Below are positions 6,250 to 15,983 of a stretch of DNA of 64,000 nt, one piece after another. The stretch's first letter is position 1. Each line of letters starts with the position of its first letter. The notes under the pieces were generated by a model that did no database searches, was not told the origin of the DNA, and was given only the letters and a program-made list of their open reading frames with translations. The stretch comes from Agarophyton chilense (taxonomy: Eukaryota > Rhodophyta > Florideophyceae > Gracilariales > Gracilariaceae), in assembly GCA_030374765.1 (NCBI GenBank), contig JARGXX010000005.1:1-64000 (forward strand), read 5' to 3'. A program made the translations under genes and the position numbers.

Positions 6250-9200
6250 GTGGGCTTTACCAAAGACGATGCCATGGAGGTTTTATCCGTATTGGATACA
6301 GGGGCCGCTCCTCACCTCATCCACCAGGATGCAGTTCCGGGGTTGAGGATAACCCCATTGGCACCCGCTCAGAAGACCCTCGGACTTAACGACGCAGGAG
6401 GGCATGCCCTCAAAATACGCGGCACCACCGTGCTAACCGTCCGCATCGCGGACTATCTGGCACGCGTGCCATTCCTGGTCGCCGAACGTCTGAGTACAGA
6501 CGTGATCCTAGGATGTGATTTCATCGATAAGCATGTTGACGCTATCCACCCTAAGAGGGGGACCCTATATATGAGTAAAAACTCATCTGTTCCTATATAC
6601 CGACGACCGGCATCTGATTGGCGTCACACACCACCGAAGGGTGAGGGAAAGAAGCTAAAGAAGGACCCCTTCTACCATTGCAGACGTATTCACGTCGCAC
6701 GGAAGATAGCCCTTTCTCCTAGCTCTGAAACCATCGTCTTGGCGAGGTGCGCCGATGGAGGAAGTTTCTTCCTCCAGCCAGAAGAGAAGCTCTTCGACAA
6801 ATATCGCGTTCGTCTGGCGAATGGCGTCGCAAACGTTCGCAGCAACAGACCGTTCAGAGTTATTGTCGCCAACTTCGCTCGTCACGAAGTGACGCTTTGT
6901 AAAGGACAAGTCCTTGGTCGTGCTGTTCCGCAGCGCCCGTCAGACATCTACGCAATCCTGCACGATCGACAACCCGAGGAACCGGAACCCGGAAACCTCA
7001 GGCCACACCCGGCATGTGACACTAGAGAGTCTCAGACGACCGAGCCTCCAACGAGCCTCTTGGACTCGATAGATCTCTCGGAGATCTCGCCAAAGATGCA
7101 GCGTGCCGTGAAAGGGATGCTTGGTAAGCATGAAGACATGTGGAGCGGTAAGCTTGGAGAGATTCGAGGACCTCCTCATCGGATCAAGTTGATGTCAGGG
7201 GCAACCCCTGTTCACTCGCAGCCTTATCGAGCTGGACCGAAGATTAGAGAACACGAGTTCGCCGAAGTGAAGCGTATGCTTGATGCAGGTGTCATCGAAC
7301 CGGCCAGGTCAGAGTGGGCAAGCCCAGTTGTCTTTGTTCCGAAACCCGACGGAAGCCTACGCTTCTGCGTAGATTATAGGCGCCTCAACGCCCTTACCGT
7401 GAAGGATACCTATCCCCTACCCCGCATAGACGAGTGTCTTGACAGCTTGGGCGAGGCCCAGTTCTTTACCACGCTAGATTGCAATAGCGGGTATTGGAAA
7501 CTGTCCGTCGCGCCTGAAGATCAGGACAAAACCACGTTCACGTGTCACGCAGGGACCTATAGGTTCCCTCGTATGCCCTTTGGGCTTTGCAACGCCCCAG
7601 CAACGTTCCAGAGAATCGTGGATATCCTGCTAGCAGGATTCAAATGGCAATGTTGCCTGGTGTATATTGATGATGTCATCATCTTCTCCAAAAATGCGGA
7701 CGAACACATACGACATGTGGACGAGATACTCACTGTTCTCAGAAACGCAGGGTTAACCCTGAAGTTGAAGAAGTGTCACTTCTTTCGGAGGTCAGTAGAT
7801 TACCTTGGCCACGTAATCAAACCGGGCCTGTTGGAAGTTGCCACGAAGAACCTTGAGGCTCTCCAGAAGGCGCGACCACCTGCGACGCAGACTGAAGTTC
7901 GATCCTTTCTCGGAATGTGCAACGTCTACAGACGTTTTGTGCGAAATTTCGCGAAAGTTGCTGCACCGCTGACGGAGCTTACGAAGAAAGAGGTTTCACC
8001 TCGATTGCCGCAGCTCACAGCTGAGCAGTTAGAAGCGTTCGAAATGCTTAAGCAAGCACTGACGCACGCGCCAGTGTTAAAGCTACCAAGGGCAGACCGC
8101 CCGTTTACGGTGGAGACCGATGCCAGTGCTGGCCAGATTGGTTGCGTCTTGACGCAAGTTCATAACGAAATCCGTCATCCAGTTGGGTATTGGAGCCGGA
8201 CCTTGTCCGCCACCGAGAGGAGATACTCCACTACGGAGCGAGAATGTCTCGCAGTTGTGTGGGCGCTGACCATATTACGGCCTTACTTAGAGCGCACGCA
8301 CTTCACAGTGATCAGCGACCACCAGTCCTTGAGATGGGTTCTCGGATTGTCGGACTCCGACGCGAATAGCCGCCTAACTAGATGGAGGTTACGCCTCGCA
8401 GAGTATGATTACGAAGTCATTTACAAGAAGGGCTCGGAAAACCAAGCGGCCGATGCGTTGTCGCACATGCCCACAGATGGTGAGACCGCTATGAGACCTT
8501 CAGAGGACATACCCTGTTTTGTGTGTGAGCCGGAGGCTACAGGCCCGAGCATCACGTTCTGCAATGCCTCGCATCCTTGGGATGCCGCCTTCGACGTTGA
8601 AGAACATGAGCTGACGGCGGTTTCGCTAGAAGAATTGCTCGCCGAGCAAGCCACAGACTCGTTCTGTGAGGACATGAGAGAACGGTCTCTCCATGACCCT
8701 AAATGCCGTGTGTACACGGACCACGATGGACTATTAGTCCGAAAAGCTAGAATAGATCAAAGCGAGCAGGTGCTCACACCAAAATCGCTAAGGGAGCGCG
8801 TGATGCATATGCATCATTACCCCCGTGTCGCAGGACACCCGGGAGGACGAAAGATGTACGCCACGATGCGTCGACGCTATTACTGGCCAAGCATGGCCGC
8901 CGATGTGTACCGTTTGGTCAACGAGTGTGACTCGTGTGTGAAGGAGAGGATTTCTCTTGTGAGAAAAAGCTCCCGATTGAAGCTGTTCCCGGCGACCGCA
9001 CCGCTGGAAAGTGTCGCGATCGACATCCTGGGGCCACTTCAGACTACGAGTAGAGGTAATCGTTACTTGCTGGTGATCTGTGACCGCTTCACAAAGTTGA
9101 CGAAGACCATCCCTTTGTCGAACACCGATGCGTTCGCAATTGCAAGGTCGTTCTGCACCCATTGGGTGTTTGTCTATGGACCACCCGTCACTCTCCTGTC

Positions 9201-9831
9201 GGACAATGGATCTAACTTCGCCTCGAAGTTCTTCCAGAGCGCCTGCCAAATCCTTGGCATCAAGAACCTCTTCACGTCCACGTACCATCCGCAGACCAAC
9301 GGTCAAGTCGAGAGGTTCAACCGAACCATGTTGTCTGCCTTGAGGCATTATGTTGCTGAGCATCAGCACAACTGGGACCTTTACAGCGATGCGCTGACCT
9401 TTGGGTACAATACACAAGTCCATTCTAGCACCGGCCATTCCCCGTTCGAGTTGGTACTCGCTAACGCCCCGGAGCCGCTGGCTCTACAGAGACTCGGAAC
9501 CCTAAAAGGGAAGGCTCCTCGCGAGATTAAGATGCAGTTTTTGACACAGCTGCGTCAACTGCTGTCGCGCGCGACCGGTGCCTTAACTAAAGCGCAGCAA
9601 CGCTACAAGCAGCGGTACGATGCTCGCGTCGTTGAGAAGCGAATGCCAGAACCCGGTACGTATGTGTACCTACGGAGGCACTTAGACCCTAGGGAGCCAG
9701 AGGTTCCAGGTGAGAAGATCTCCCGTAAATTGTCGTTGGACCTTACAAGGTCATCAGCGGTGACGAGGAAAACCACACGGTTCTTATTGAGAACGAAGGA
9801 CTCGAGGAGCGTCATAACCTGGACCACGTAG
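6250..9831 (+). CDS. pol: gypsy Pol, unit 1: protease, RT, RNase H, integrase
   Basis: Pol copies the element RNA into DNA and inserts it. In order: aspartic protease with 'LDTGAAPHLI' near residue 16; reverse transcriptase with 'LDCNSGYW', 'MPFGLCNAPATFQR' and the catalytic YIDD at residues 472-475; RNase H with 'ETDASAGQIG' at about 622; integrase with an H2C2 zinc site ending 'CDSCVK', then the catalytic core with 'VAIDILGPL', 'LLSDNGSNF' and 'QTNGQVERFNRTM'. 6250 is a GTG and probably not a start, because the frame is open upstream through the frameshift signal. About 1,190 residues is ordinary for gypsy pol. Read as one of five near-identical copies. Confidence 0.95.
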   Translation: MGFTKDDAMEVLSVLDTGAAPHLIHQDAVPGLRITPLAPAQKTLGLNDAGGHALKIRGTTVLTVRIADYLARVPFLVAERLSTDVILGCDFIDKHVDAIHPKRGTLYMSKNSSVPIYRRPASDWRHTPPKGEGKKLKKDPFYHCRRIHVARKIALSPSSETIVLARCADGGSFFLQPEEKLFDKYRVRLANGVANVRSNRPFRVIVANFARHEVTLCKGQVLGRAVPQRPSDIYAILHDRQPEEPEPGNLRPHPACDTRESQTTEPPTSLLDSIDLSEISPKMQRAVKGMLGKHEDMWSGKLGEIRGPPHRIKLMSGATPVHSQPYRAGPKIREHEFAEVKRMLDAGVIEPARSEWASPVVFVPKPDGSLRFCVDYRRLNALTVKDTYPLPRIDECLDSLGEAQFFTTLDCNSGYWKLSVAPEDQDKTTFTCHAGTYRFPRMPFGLCNAPATFQRIVDILLAGFKWQCCLVYIDDVIIFSKNADEHIRHVDEILTVLRNAGLTLKLKKCHFFRRSVDYLGHVIKPGLLEVATKNLEALQKARPPATQTEVRSFLGMCNVYRRFVRNFAKVAAPLTELTKKEVSPRLPQLTAEQLEAFEMLKQALTHAPVLKLPRADRPFTVETDASAGQIGCVLTQVHNEIRHPVGYWSRTLSATERRYSTTERECLAVVWALTILRPYLERTHFTVISDHQSLRWVLGLSDSDANSRLTRWRLRLAEYDYEVIYKKGSENQAADALSHMPTDGETAMRPSEDIPCFVCEPEATGPSITFCNASHPWDAAFDVEEHELTAVSLEELLAEQATDSFCEDMRERSLHDPKCRVYTDHDGLLVRKARIDQSEQVLTPKSLRERVMHMHHYPRVAGHPGGRKMYATMRRRYYWPSMAADVYRLVNECDSCVKERISLVRKSSRLKLFPATAPLESVAIDILGPLQTTSRGNRYLLVICDRFTKLTKTIPLSNTDAFAIARSFCTHWVFVYGPPVTLLSDNGSNFASKFFQSACQILGIKNLFTSTYHPQTNGQVERFNRTMLSALRHYVAEHQHNWDLYSDALTFGYNTQVHSSTGHSPFELVLANAPEPLALQRLGTLKGKAPREIKMQFLTQLRQLLSRATGALTKAQQRYKQRYDARVVEKRMPEPGTYVYLRRHLDPREPEVPGEKISRKLSLDLTRSSAVTRKTTRFLLRTKDSRSVITWTT

Positions 9832-9857
9832 TCATTGGGGCGTCTAAGCCGCCCGCG

Positions 9858-10127
9858 GTGACGGGAGATGACGAAAGCGTCATAGACAAGATAGTGGGTC
9901 ATACCCAGGGAGCGGCGGAGAAACGCGAGTACAAAGTTCGGTGGCTCGGATATACAGCAGAGGAAGACACCTTCCACACCGCTGATAGCCTGCCGTGGAA
10001 CCTCGTGGCTCGCTACTGCCGACGACGGAAGATCAGCGTCCCCGACCGGGATGAGATACTTCTGCGAGCTAACCATGGCTCCACTCATGACCTAGTGGAA
10101 CCCGCTGAGGCAAACTCGCAAGTGTAA
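9858..10127 (+). CDS. gypsy chromodomain ORF, unit 1
   Basis: The 89-residue frame contains 'KREYKVRWLGYTAEEDTFHTADSL', split here as KREYKVRWLGY and EEDTFHTADSL, which match the chromodomain pattern (YxVKWxGY...D.TWEP...NL). The domain is the C-terminal extension of chromovirus integrases and can bind methylated histone tails to steer integration. It occupies its own frame after pol in all five units. This places the element in the chromovirus branch of Ty3/gypsy. Confidence 0.85.
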   Translation: MTGDDESVIDKIVGHTQGAAEKREYKVRWLGYTAEEDTFHTADSLPWNLVARYCRRRKISVPDRDEILLRANHGSTHDLVEPAEANSQV

Positions 10128-10302
10128 ACACAACACTGAAACTGTTGGACCTGTGCGGGCTCCCCGCTATTGCGGCTGGAGCAGAGCCCGTACCAATCCC
10201 AACACATTCGCTAGATGGCTAACCTACTGGAATGATAGAGCAAAGGAGGCAGGCAGGTGTTCAAGGGAACGCATTTGTTTTATGAAAAGAAGGTTTGGAC
10301 AG
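10128..10302. other. short non-coding spacer between sense and antisense genes
   Basis: These 175 bp separate the end of the rightward coding block from the end of the leftward block, so transcripts would converge here. A GC-rich stretch reads GCGGGCTCCCCGC, a possible short hairpin. I see no gene in it. Confidence 0.5.
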
Positions 10303-10761
10303 CTACACTTGAGATAATTCCTCCTCACTATCTAGGAGTTCGTCCCCAGGGGCTGTCGACGGCCCTGCAGGCACGGCAGTGCTGCTGATATCAGGGATAG
10401 CCCCCGTAGTCGAAGTGGTTGGTGCGGCTACTGCAGCAGGTCCCGGCGTTGACGAAGGGTTGTTGGCCATCCTGGCCTGGAGTTGAGCAAGGCTCGTCAC
10501 CCCGTAGCCCTTGAGGGCATCCAGTAGAGCTGCAGCGGAGTTCTCTTTTGCAAGCTCACTTGGCGGTGCGGGCACCAATCCAAGTTTTGGCCGTTTAACC
10601 AACGGTTGGTCGACCATGTCGACATCCTTCGGTTCGGAGGCTAGCTTCGCTAGTTGTTGGCGACGCCATTCTGCAAGGCGTACCGATTTCGTCGAGTTCG
10701 ACGAGGTAGATACCCGGCCTACAGAGAGAGGAGCGATGAAGTCCGCCCGCGGATTCTCCAC
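10303..10761 (-). CDS. antisense ORF-S, unit 1 (152 aa, unknown)
   Basis: It reads leftward, just downstream of the longer antisense frame. It is low in complexity: an N-terminal Ser-rich part, 'RLAEWRRQQLAKLASEP', a basic patch 'VKRPKLG' that looks like a nuclear localisation signal, a short amphipathic part ('AAALLDALKGYGVTSLAQL') and a Pro/Thr/Ala-rich tail ending in acidic 'DELLDSEEELSQV'. No known family is recognised. The tail looks disordered and acidic, as in activation or interaction tails. It is an unusual passenger for a gypsy element. Confidence 0.55.
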   Translation of the reverse strand: MENPRADFIAPLSVGRVSTSSNSTKSVRLAEWRRQQLAKLASEPKDVDMVDQPLVKRPKLGLVPAPPSELAKENSAAALLDALKGYGVTSLAQLQARMANNPSSTPGPAAVAAPTTSTTGAIPDISSTAVPAGPSTAPGDELLDSEEELSQV

Positions 10762-10842
10762 AACGAGGTTGCCTCTTTGGTCATGGATGACTAGGTATTG
10801 TTCTGGAATGTCCAGAGTCCAAAGGATTGGGTTGAAGACAAC

Positions 10843-12123
10843 CTAATCACAGCCGCGATGCACCGGAGTTGCTCCATCGTTGTGGGCAGGGCGCATGGCG
10901 CCACACATTCGGACGCGTGGCGTCGCAGGGAAGTCAGGAAACACCCCGTCTTTTGGAAGAGAAGACCACCAGGTCTTGTCGATAAATTCGAGTAGAGTCT
11001 CAAGACTCTTCGCTTCGGCGTTGCGTCGCTCGTCATCAGCCAGATCGGGCTCGACGCCAGTGAGATTAGGATCTCTTATGTCCTTGCGTACCGGTGGAGG
11101 GATCCACCATAAGCGACCCGCGCGGGCCTCATAGATGAGATGGCGTGCCACCGAGCAGGCCCATTCAGTGCGGAGCACTGTTTGGTATCCAGGATACGTG
11201 GTGAAGTATGAGCCACGGTAGACGACTACCGGCGGAGTTTCGTTGAAGAACCCGTAGGGGACTTCAACTTCCTCCCACCACGATGGCAAAGGCCATGATA
11301 TGTCGCGGATGACATCTTTCTGGAAGCAGTCGACCTCGACTTGGTGGTAGGCTACCAGAACCTGGTACTTATGGCGGCGCATGCGCTCGAATTGTCGCCA
11401 AGAATGTGGCGTGTACGTCATGATTTGGTCGAGCCAAGCGTCCATCGGAGGTAGTACCCTTGCGACAAAGTCGCCTGACGCATCGCGCCTACAGGGGTCG
11501 AGGACCCAATTGGCTCCGTTGTCACGGGTGACCGTCGGAGGCAGCACCCGGAGTATTTTCGGATTCCGTAGGATGCGCTCAATCTCCTCGGCACCCATGC
11601 CGTTGTGGACTTCCTCGAAGGTGGTCAGCCAGGGAATCCCCTCAGCATCCTCGCAGAGGTACGGGAAAGGCAAGCAAAGCTTGTGAACCAGAGGGCGGTC
11701 GTCCGCCCAACTTTCAACCCTGTTCAGGAAGCTTTCGCGTAGCGTCCTCGCTACGTACGGCTCATCCGCCGGACGTCGGTAGAACTCGATGTCTACCCGG
11801 CCGATGAAGTCATCGGAAATTAAGCGGCGGAACGCGGAAAGACGCGCTCGTCGTTCGATTAGCAGCGGCAAGAAGTGACGGCGACCCCACACGGTCAGGT
11901 CCGATGAAGGATGGCTAGCCATCTCTCTGAAGGTGTACGAACGGAAGCACTCTTCGATGTCTGCGACATCTCGTAGCCATGTGGCTACTTTCGCGAGTCC
12001 TATTGGGACTTCAGGACGAGACAAGGTTGTCTCTGAGGCCCAGCGAACCCGTTGAAGCGATCGATCGAAGAGCGGTTCGCGGTGGCCATCGCGGCGGCGC
12101 TTGCAGGGATCCGTTCTTATCAT
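10843..12123 (-). CDS. antisense ORF-L, unit 1 (426 aa, unknown)
   Basis: A 426-codon leftward frame fills the pol-to-LTR interval, where no comparable rightward frame exists. Its ATG is about 105 bp inside the 3' LTR boundary, so a promoter in or near that LTR, acting leftward, could drive it. The protein has normal composition and is rich in Trp, Arg and Pro ('WLRDVADIEECFRSYTF', 'LPSWWEEVEVPYGFF', 'AGRLWWIPPPV'). I recognise no domain, signal peptide or membrane segment. Antisense frames between pol and the 3' LTR are known in some plant gypsy elements, but I see no basis for homology. Units 1-4 encode the same protein; since the units are homogenised this does not by itself prove selection. 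Confidence 0.65.
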   Translation of the reverse strand: MIRTDPCKRRRDGHREPLFDRSLQRVRWASETTLSRPEVPIGLAKVATWLRDVADIEECFRSYTFREMASHPSSDLTVWGRRHFLPLLIERRARLSAFRRLISDDFIGRVDIEFYRRPADEPYVARTLRESFLNRVESWADDRPLVHKLCLPFPYLCEDAEGIPWLTTFEEVHNGMGAEEIERILRNPKILRVLPPTVTRDNGANWVLDPCRRDASGDFVARVLPPMDAWLDQIMTYTPHSWRQFERMRRHKYQVLVAYHQVEVDCFQKDVIRDISWPLPSWWEEVEVPYGFFNETPPVVVYRGSYFTTYPGYQTVLRTEWACSVARHLIYEARAGRLWWIPPPVRKDIRDPNLTGVEPDLADDERRNAEAKSLETLLEFIDKTWWSSLPKDGVFPDFPATPRVRMCGAMRPAHNDGATPVHRGCD

Positions 12124-12214
12124 ACTGTGCGTGGCACAGTTGAAGCAATATCAGCGATGCGGTGCTGTCTTGTGATCGGGATCACTCTTGGCTGTAGCGG
12201 GGACGCTACAAGCT

Positions 12215-12227
12215 GAGAAGGGGGTGA
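12215..12227 (+). promoter_or_regulatory. gypsy polypurine tract, unit 1
   Basis: GAGAAGGGGGTGA ends exactly at the LTR border and is the expected plus-strand primer. The same tract precedes LTRs 3-5, and a slightly changed form precedes LTR 6. Confidence 0.8.
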
Positions 12228-13405
12228 TGTGACGCAACGCGCCGGGCCCTTATTGAGGACAAGTAGCCACCCTCCTCCGACCTCCTTACACTAAGCAGTG
12301 ACGACGCCGTAATAGCTGGCATACCGCCAGGATGGAATACCGTGCATGGCGCTAGGTGTCATACGTGTGGCAATGGCCGGCAGCTAGTTCGTGTGGTTGG
12401 CACCATACAGTGCTCTGCACTGCTGCCTTGTAATTTTAATTGTATTTATTAGTTGTAATCTATCGTAATGGCTAACTGCTAAGCGGCCGGCGGTACCTGA
12501 GCGCCGGGTCGCCGGGGACTAGACCGAAGTAAAGTCCAAGAGGCGAGCGACGCCTCCGAACTACTAGTTCGTGTCTTGAGACTATAGGGTTATCAGACCT
12601 TCGTTCCCAGTCGACGCCGACAAGACAGGCAGCAGTCTGATCAACTGCTGCAGAGGTATCTCTCGCGTTTTAGCCTATCGATTATTCCCCGTCCAGTCCT
12701 TGCCCTCACGGCCATCGGTCGCCGCGTGGCGCATTGCACTTTCGCTCGGTCTATTGGACCGCTGGCAGTTCTACTGCCCGAGCAGATTGTAGACCCGTAT
12801 CCGTTGGATACCGAGGTGTGGATCAGGAGCCTCGGATAAGTGAGTATCACTTCCAGGTGCAGCTGGTAAAGCCAGGCAGGCGCATTCGTCTGGGCGCTGG
12901 TTCAATCCCAGGGCTTGCCCTGCTTTGCTATCGTCACCCGTTGGGTGTGAGTGATTACCACTTTGTGGCGCCAGTCGGCATAGCCAAGCAGACGCTCTCG
13001 TCTGAGCGCTGGTACAATCTCAGGGCTTGCCCTGCTCTGTTATCGCCACCCGTTGGGGGAAGTGGTTGGTGCGTCGTTGCCGACGTTAGGGTCGTGGCGC
13101 TAGTCCGGGCTCTGGTACAATCCCGGGGCTCGCCCCGGCTACTCGTCTTACGCGGCGTATATCCAGGCCGATCACTTCGGTTCGTGTCGGATCGACACCA
13201 CTCCGAGCACGTCTTCCGGACGCCTAGAGCTCCTGTGGAACGATAGGAGTCTGTGTCTAGTCGACACTCCTCGCCTGTGAGACGACGCCTCTCTTGAGTC
13301 GTTGCGGACTCTAGGGCCAGATAGCCGACCCCAGCTTTCCAGGCTCTGCCTGTGCGTAGCTCTCGCCGCCCGCGGCTGGTCTCCCGAGTAGCGCATTGCG
13401 TTACA
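12228..13405 (+). repeat. gypsy LTR 2 (shared by units 1 and 2)
   Basis: It is 1,178 bp with the same ends as LTR 1 and is flanked by element sequence on both sides, with no target-site duplication. It serves as 3' LTR of unit 1 and 5' LTR of unit 2. Confidence 0.96.
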
Positions 13406-13509
13406 TTTCTGGTCTCCCAACTTAGAAACACAAGAGACTAGGCACTCTCACTTCTTCAAATTCAAGGAGATACTCGTCTTTTTGCCCAGGTCGTCACCCG
13501 GACCCAGTC

Positions 13510-15828
13510 ATGAGCACCCGATCGGGTGCTTCCTTCAGGCGTTCGACTTCGAACGACAATCAGTCCGTTTCGGTCAGTGGTCGAGAGGCTAGTTCTACAA
13601 AGAACAACGCCTCAGCACTCGGCGGAAGCAAACCCCCGAAACTTTTCCGAGTTGCCCAGTTAGCCCATGGCCCGACGCCCGGGGAGGTGCAGTCAGCGAC
13701 TGCGAGAGATGCAGCCTTCTCACCCTCCCCAGTCGTGGAAGAACCTTCTTCCTCCGGACCTGCAGGTCCTAGTGTGCCAGTGAACACACCATCGGTAGCT
13801 CTTGCTACCTCGCCTAGGGTGGAGTTCACTCCCCTTCCCTTACCGAGGCTGGACCCCCCAGCGAAACAGTCTACGACGACTGATACCGTTCGTCCCAGTA
13901 AGGTGTTTCCCCCTGAAAAAGGTCTTCATGCCCCACCCTCGGGAGGAATTCCCATCAACGTGGATGAAACTCCATCCCCAAGACTTCCAATGGACGTAGT
14001 ACCGGTGCAAGTTCGACAGCTCGTCGTTGCCGAGGTCGTAGACCTCGTGCCCAGGCTCGTGACCCAGCAGGTTAACGAGGCTGAGCGGAGTTGGAGGGAA
14101 TCCCTCGAAGCTCGACTCGCCGAACTAACTGTAAAGGTTGTAGGTGAAGTGCAAGCTGCGCTGCAACAACGCCTTCAATCTTTTCTTGCGTTCGAGATCC
14201 CCCTCCAGGTGTTGCATGCCACACAACGAGGAGGTGTCACTTCTAATGGACAGGAGCTCCAGGGCCTGGAGACTCGAATCGTCAACCTGGACAAGAAGGT
14301 CGAGGACCTAGAGTTCCAACGAGCTGCCCTGCAAGGCCAGGTGGCATTCCTTATGAAGCATGGTACTTCTCCATCAGAAGGTGAGGTTCCCTCACACAAG
14401 CCCAGGGCTTCCAGAGCCAAGCAGGAGCGCAAAAGCTCTAAGGTGAAGCGCAAATCCGGTTCGGAATCTTCGTCCACGGATGATATATCATCCTCGAGCT
14501 CAGAGTCCGGTGCGGACTTGCAGAAGCACAATCTCGCAGAGATTAACCCTGCTAATAGCCGCTTCAAGAAAGTCTTGTCGTACAAGACATATCGGTTAGA
14601 TAATCGAGCAACAAGCGAGAGCTCGAAAGTTAAGCGACGTGTCGCTTCTATGGTCAAGCGGTTCAATACCACCATGGCGAACCGTCGGTTCGACGGAGCA
14701 GATCCTATGTCAGTCCTGACCTTTTTAGCCGCGTTCAAACGCGAGGCCAATAACAACCGAATCTCCGAAGGTATGGCAAAGTTAGTACTCCCGTACTTCC
14801 TGACGGGCAATGCCCGTATAGCGTACGACAGTACTTTGCACGCGGACGCGATTGACGATTCCTCCACGGGAATCAAGTCATGGCCAGAGGCTATCCAAAG
14901 GCTGCTACGCAGCTACGCGAAGGATGAGTATATCCAGGATCTAGTACGTGATCTCCGATTACTACGCCAGAGGGCTGGTGAGACTGAGCAGTCTTTCGGA
15001 CAGCGTGTCCGCCTGAAGTTCTCGAGACTTTGTGGGGTTTATTCACAGGAAGAGCAAATTGCTTCCTTTATCGAAGGGCTCTTGCCCAGCGTCGCTTCGT
15101 GTGTGACACGAGACCGCCAGCTCCACCGCGATCGATTTACGACCTTGGACGCTGTGGTTGAACTGGCTATGTCTCATGGACATACGTCACGGCTGACGCG
15201 ACCGCTCAGGCATCCGTTGAATGTCAAGCCGTATCAGGCTAATGCACCGGTGATGTCACTGGAGGGTACGACACTTTCCACCGATACGGCTCTGACAGGC
15301 CGTAATCTTGGCGACGACGCCATACTGCATATCGGCACCGATGTAGAGGGTCCGCCTACGGACCCAAGCTACAGTTGTAGCACAACAGAGGCGGAAACCC
15401 TTCCGCAATCTGACCCGTTGGGACAAAGTGACCCCGCGCTTCCGGTAGTGTCAAACTATAACACCCGTATGGAGGAGTGGGCGCAGCCCAAGCGCGTTGG
15501 ATGGGTTGATCGAAGGCTCCAGCGGAGCCAGCATGCGCCTCAACGCGAAGCTTACGGAGCTTGTTACTTATGCGCCAATCCCGACCACGTGGTCGCTGAT
15601 TGCGAGTGGATCACTCCGGCCATGCGAGCGCAGGCTCGACAGCGTATAATTGAGGCCTCTCCAGAGATAGCGGCAAGGATTCCGGCGATGGTCTACTTCG
15701 TGGCAGGACTCACGCCTCCACGAAGAGGATACCAGGCCCTACGACCTAGCGCGGTGTCCGCGCAACCCCAGGTCCTTCGCAAGGACAACGCTGAGCCCCA
15801 AGCTGAGGGAAACGTCCCCCGGACTTAG
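13510..15828 (+). CDS. gag: gypsy Gag, unit 2
   Basis: It has the same 772-residue protein and zinc knuckle as unit 1, with Gly in place of Ser near residue 39, as in units 3-5. The leader just upstream carries the primer-site variant shared by units 2-5. Confidence 0.95.
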   Translation: MSTRSGASFRRSTSNDNQSVSVSGREASSTKNNASALGGSKPPKLFRVAQLAHGPTPGEVQSATARDAAFSPSPVVEEPSSSGPAGPSVPVNTPSVALATSPRVEFTPLPLPRLDPPAKQSTTTDTVRPSKVFPPEKGLHAPPSGGIPINVDETPSPRLPMDVVPVQVRQLVVAEVVDLVPRLVTQQVNEAERSWRESLEARLAELTVKVVGEVQAALQQRLQSFLAFEIPLQVLHATQRGGVTSNGQELQGLETRIVNLDKKVEDLEFQRAALQGQVAFLMKHGTSPSEGEVPSHKPRASRAKQERKSSKVKRKSGSESSSTDDISSSSSESGADLQKHNLAEINPANSRFKKVLSYKTYRLDNRATSESSKVKRRVASMVKRFNTTMANRRFDGADPMSVLTFLAAFKREANNNRISEGMAKLVLPYFLTGNARIAYDSTLHADAIDDSSTGIKSWPEAIQRLLRSYAKDEYIQDLVRDLRLLRQRAGETEQSFGQRVRLKFSRLCGVYSQEEQIASFIEGLLPSVASCVTRDRQLHRDRFTTLDAVVELAMSHGHTSRLTRPLRHPLNVKPYQANAPVMSLEGTTLSTDTALTGRNLGDDAILHIGTDVEGPPTDPSYSCSTTEAETLPQSDPLGQSDPALPVVSNYNTRMEEWAQPKRVGWVDRRLQRSQHAPQREAYGACYLCANPDHVVADCEWITPAMRAQARQRIIEASPEIAARIPAMVYFVAGLTPPRRGYQALRPSAVSAQPQVLRKDNAEPQAEGNVPRT

Positions 15829-15983
15829 AGGCCCAAGTCTCCTCTTCTAAGACTCCGGATATCAGAGACGAAGGTGACGAAATCGTTACCAAGTGTCTAT
15901 TAGACAAGTGTGCAGAAGTTGTTACGCCGCAACAGGACCCCGTCCTCAAAATAGGACGCTTCAACTACAAAGTTGTAGCCCGT

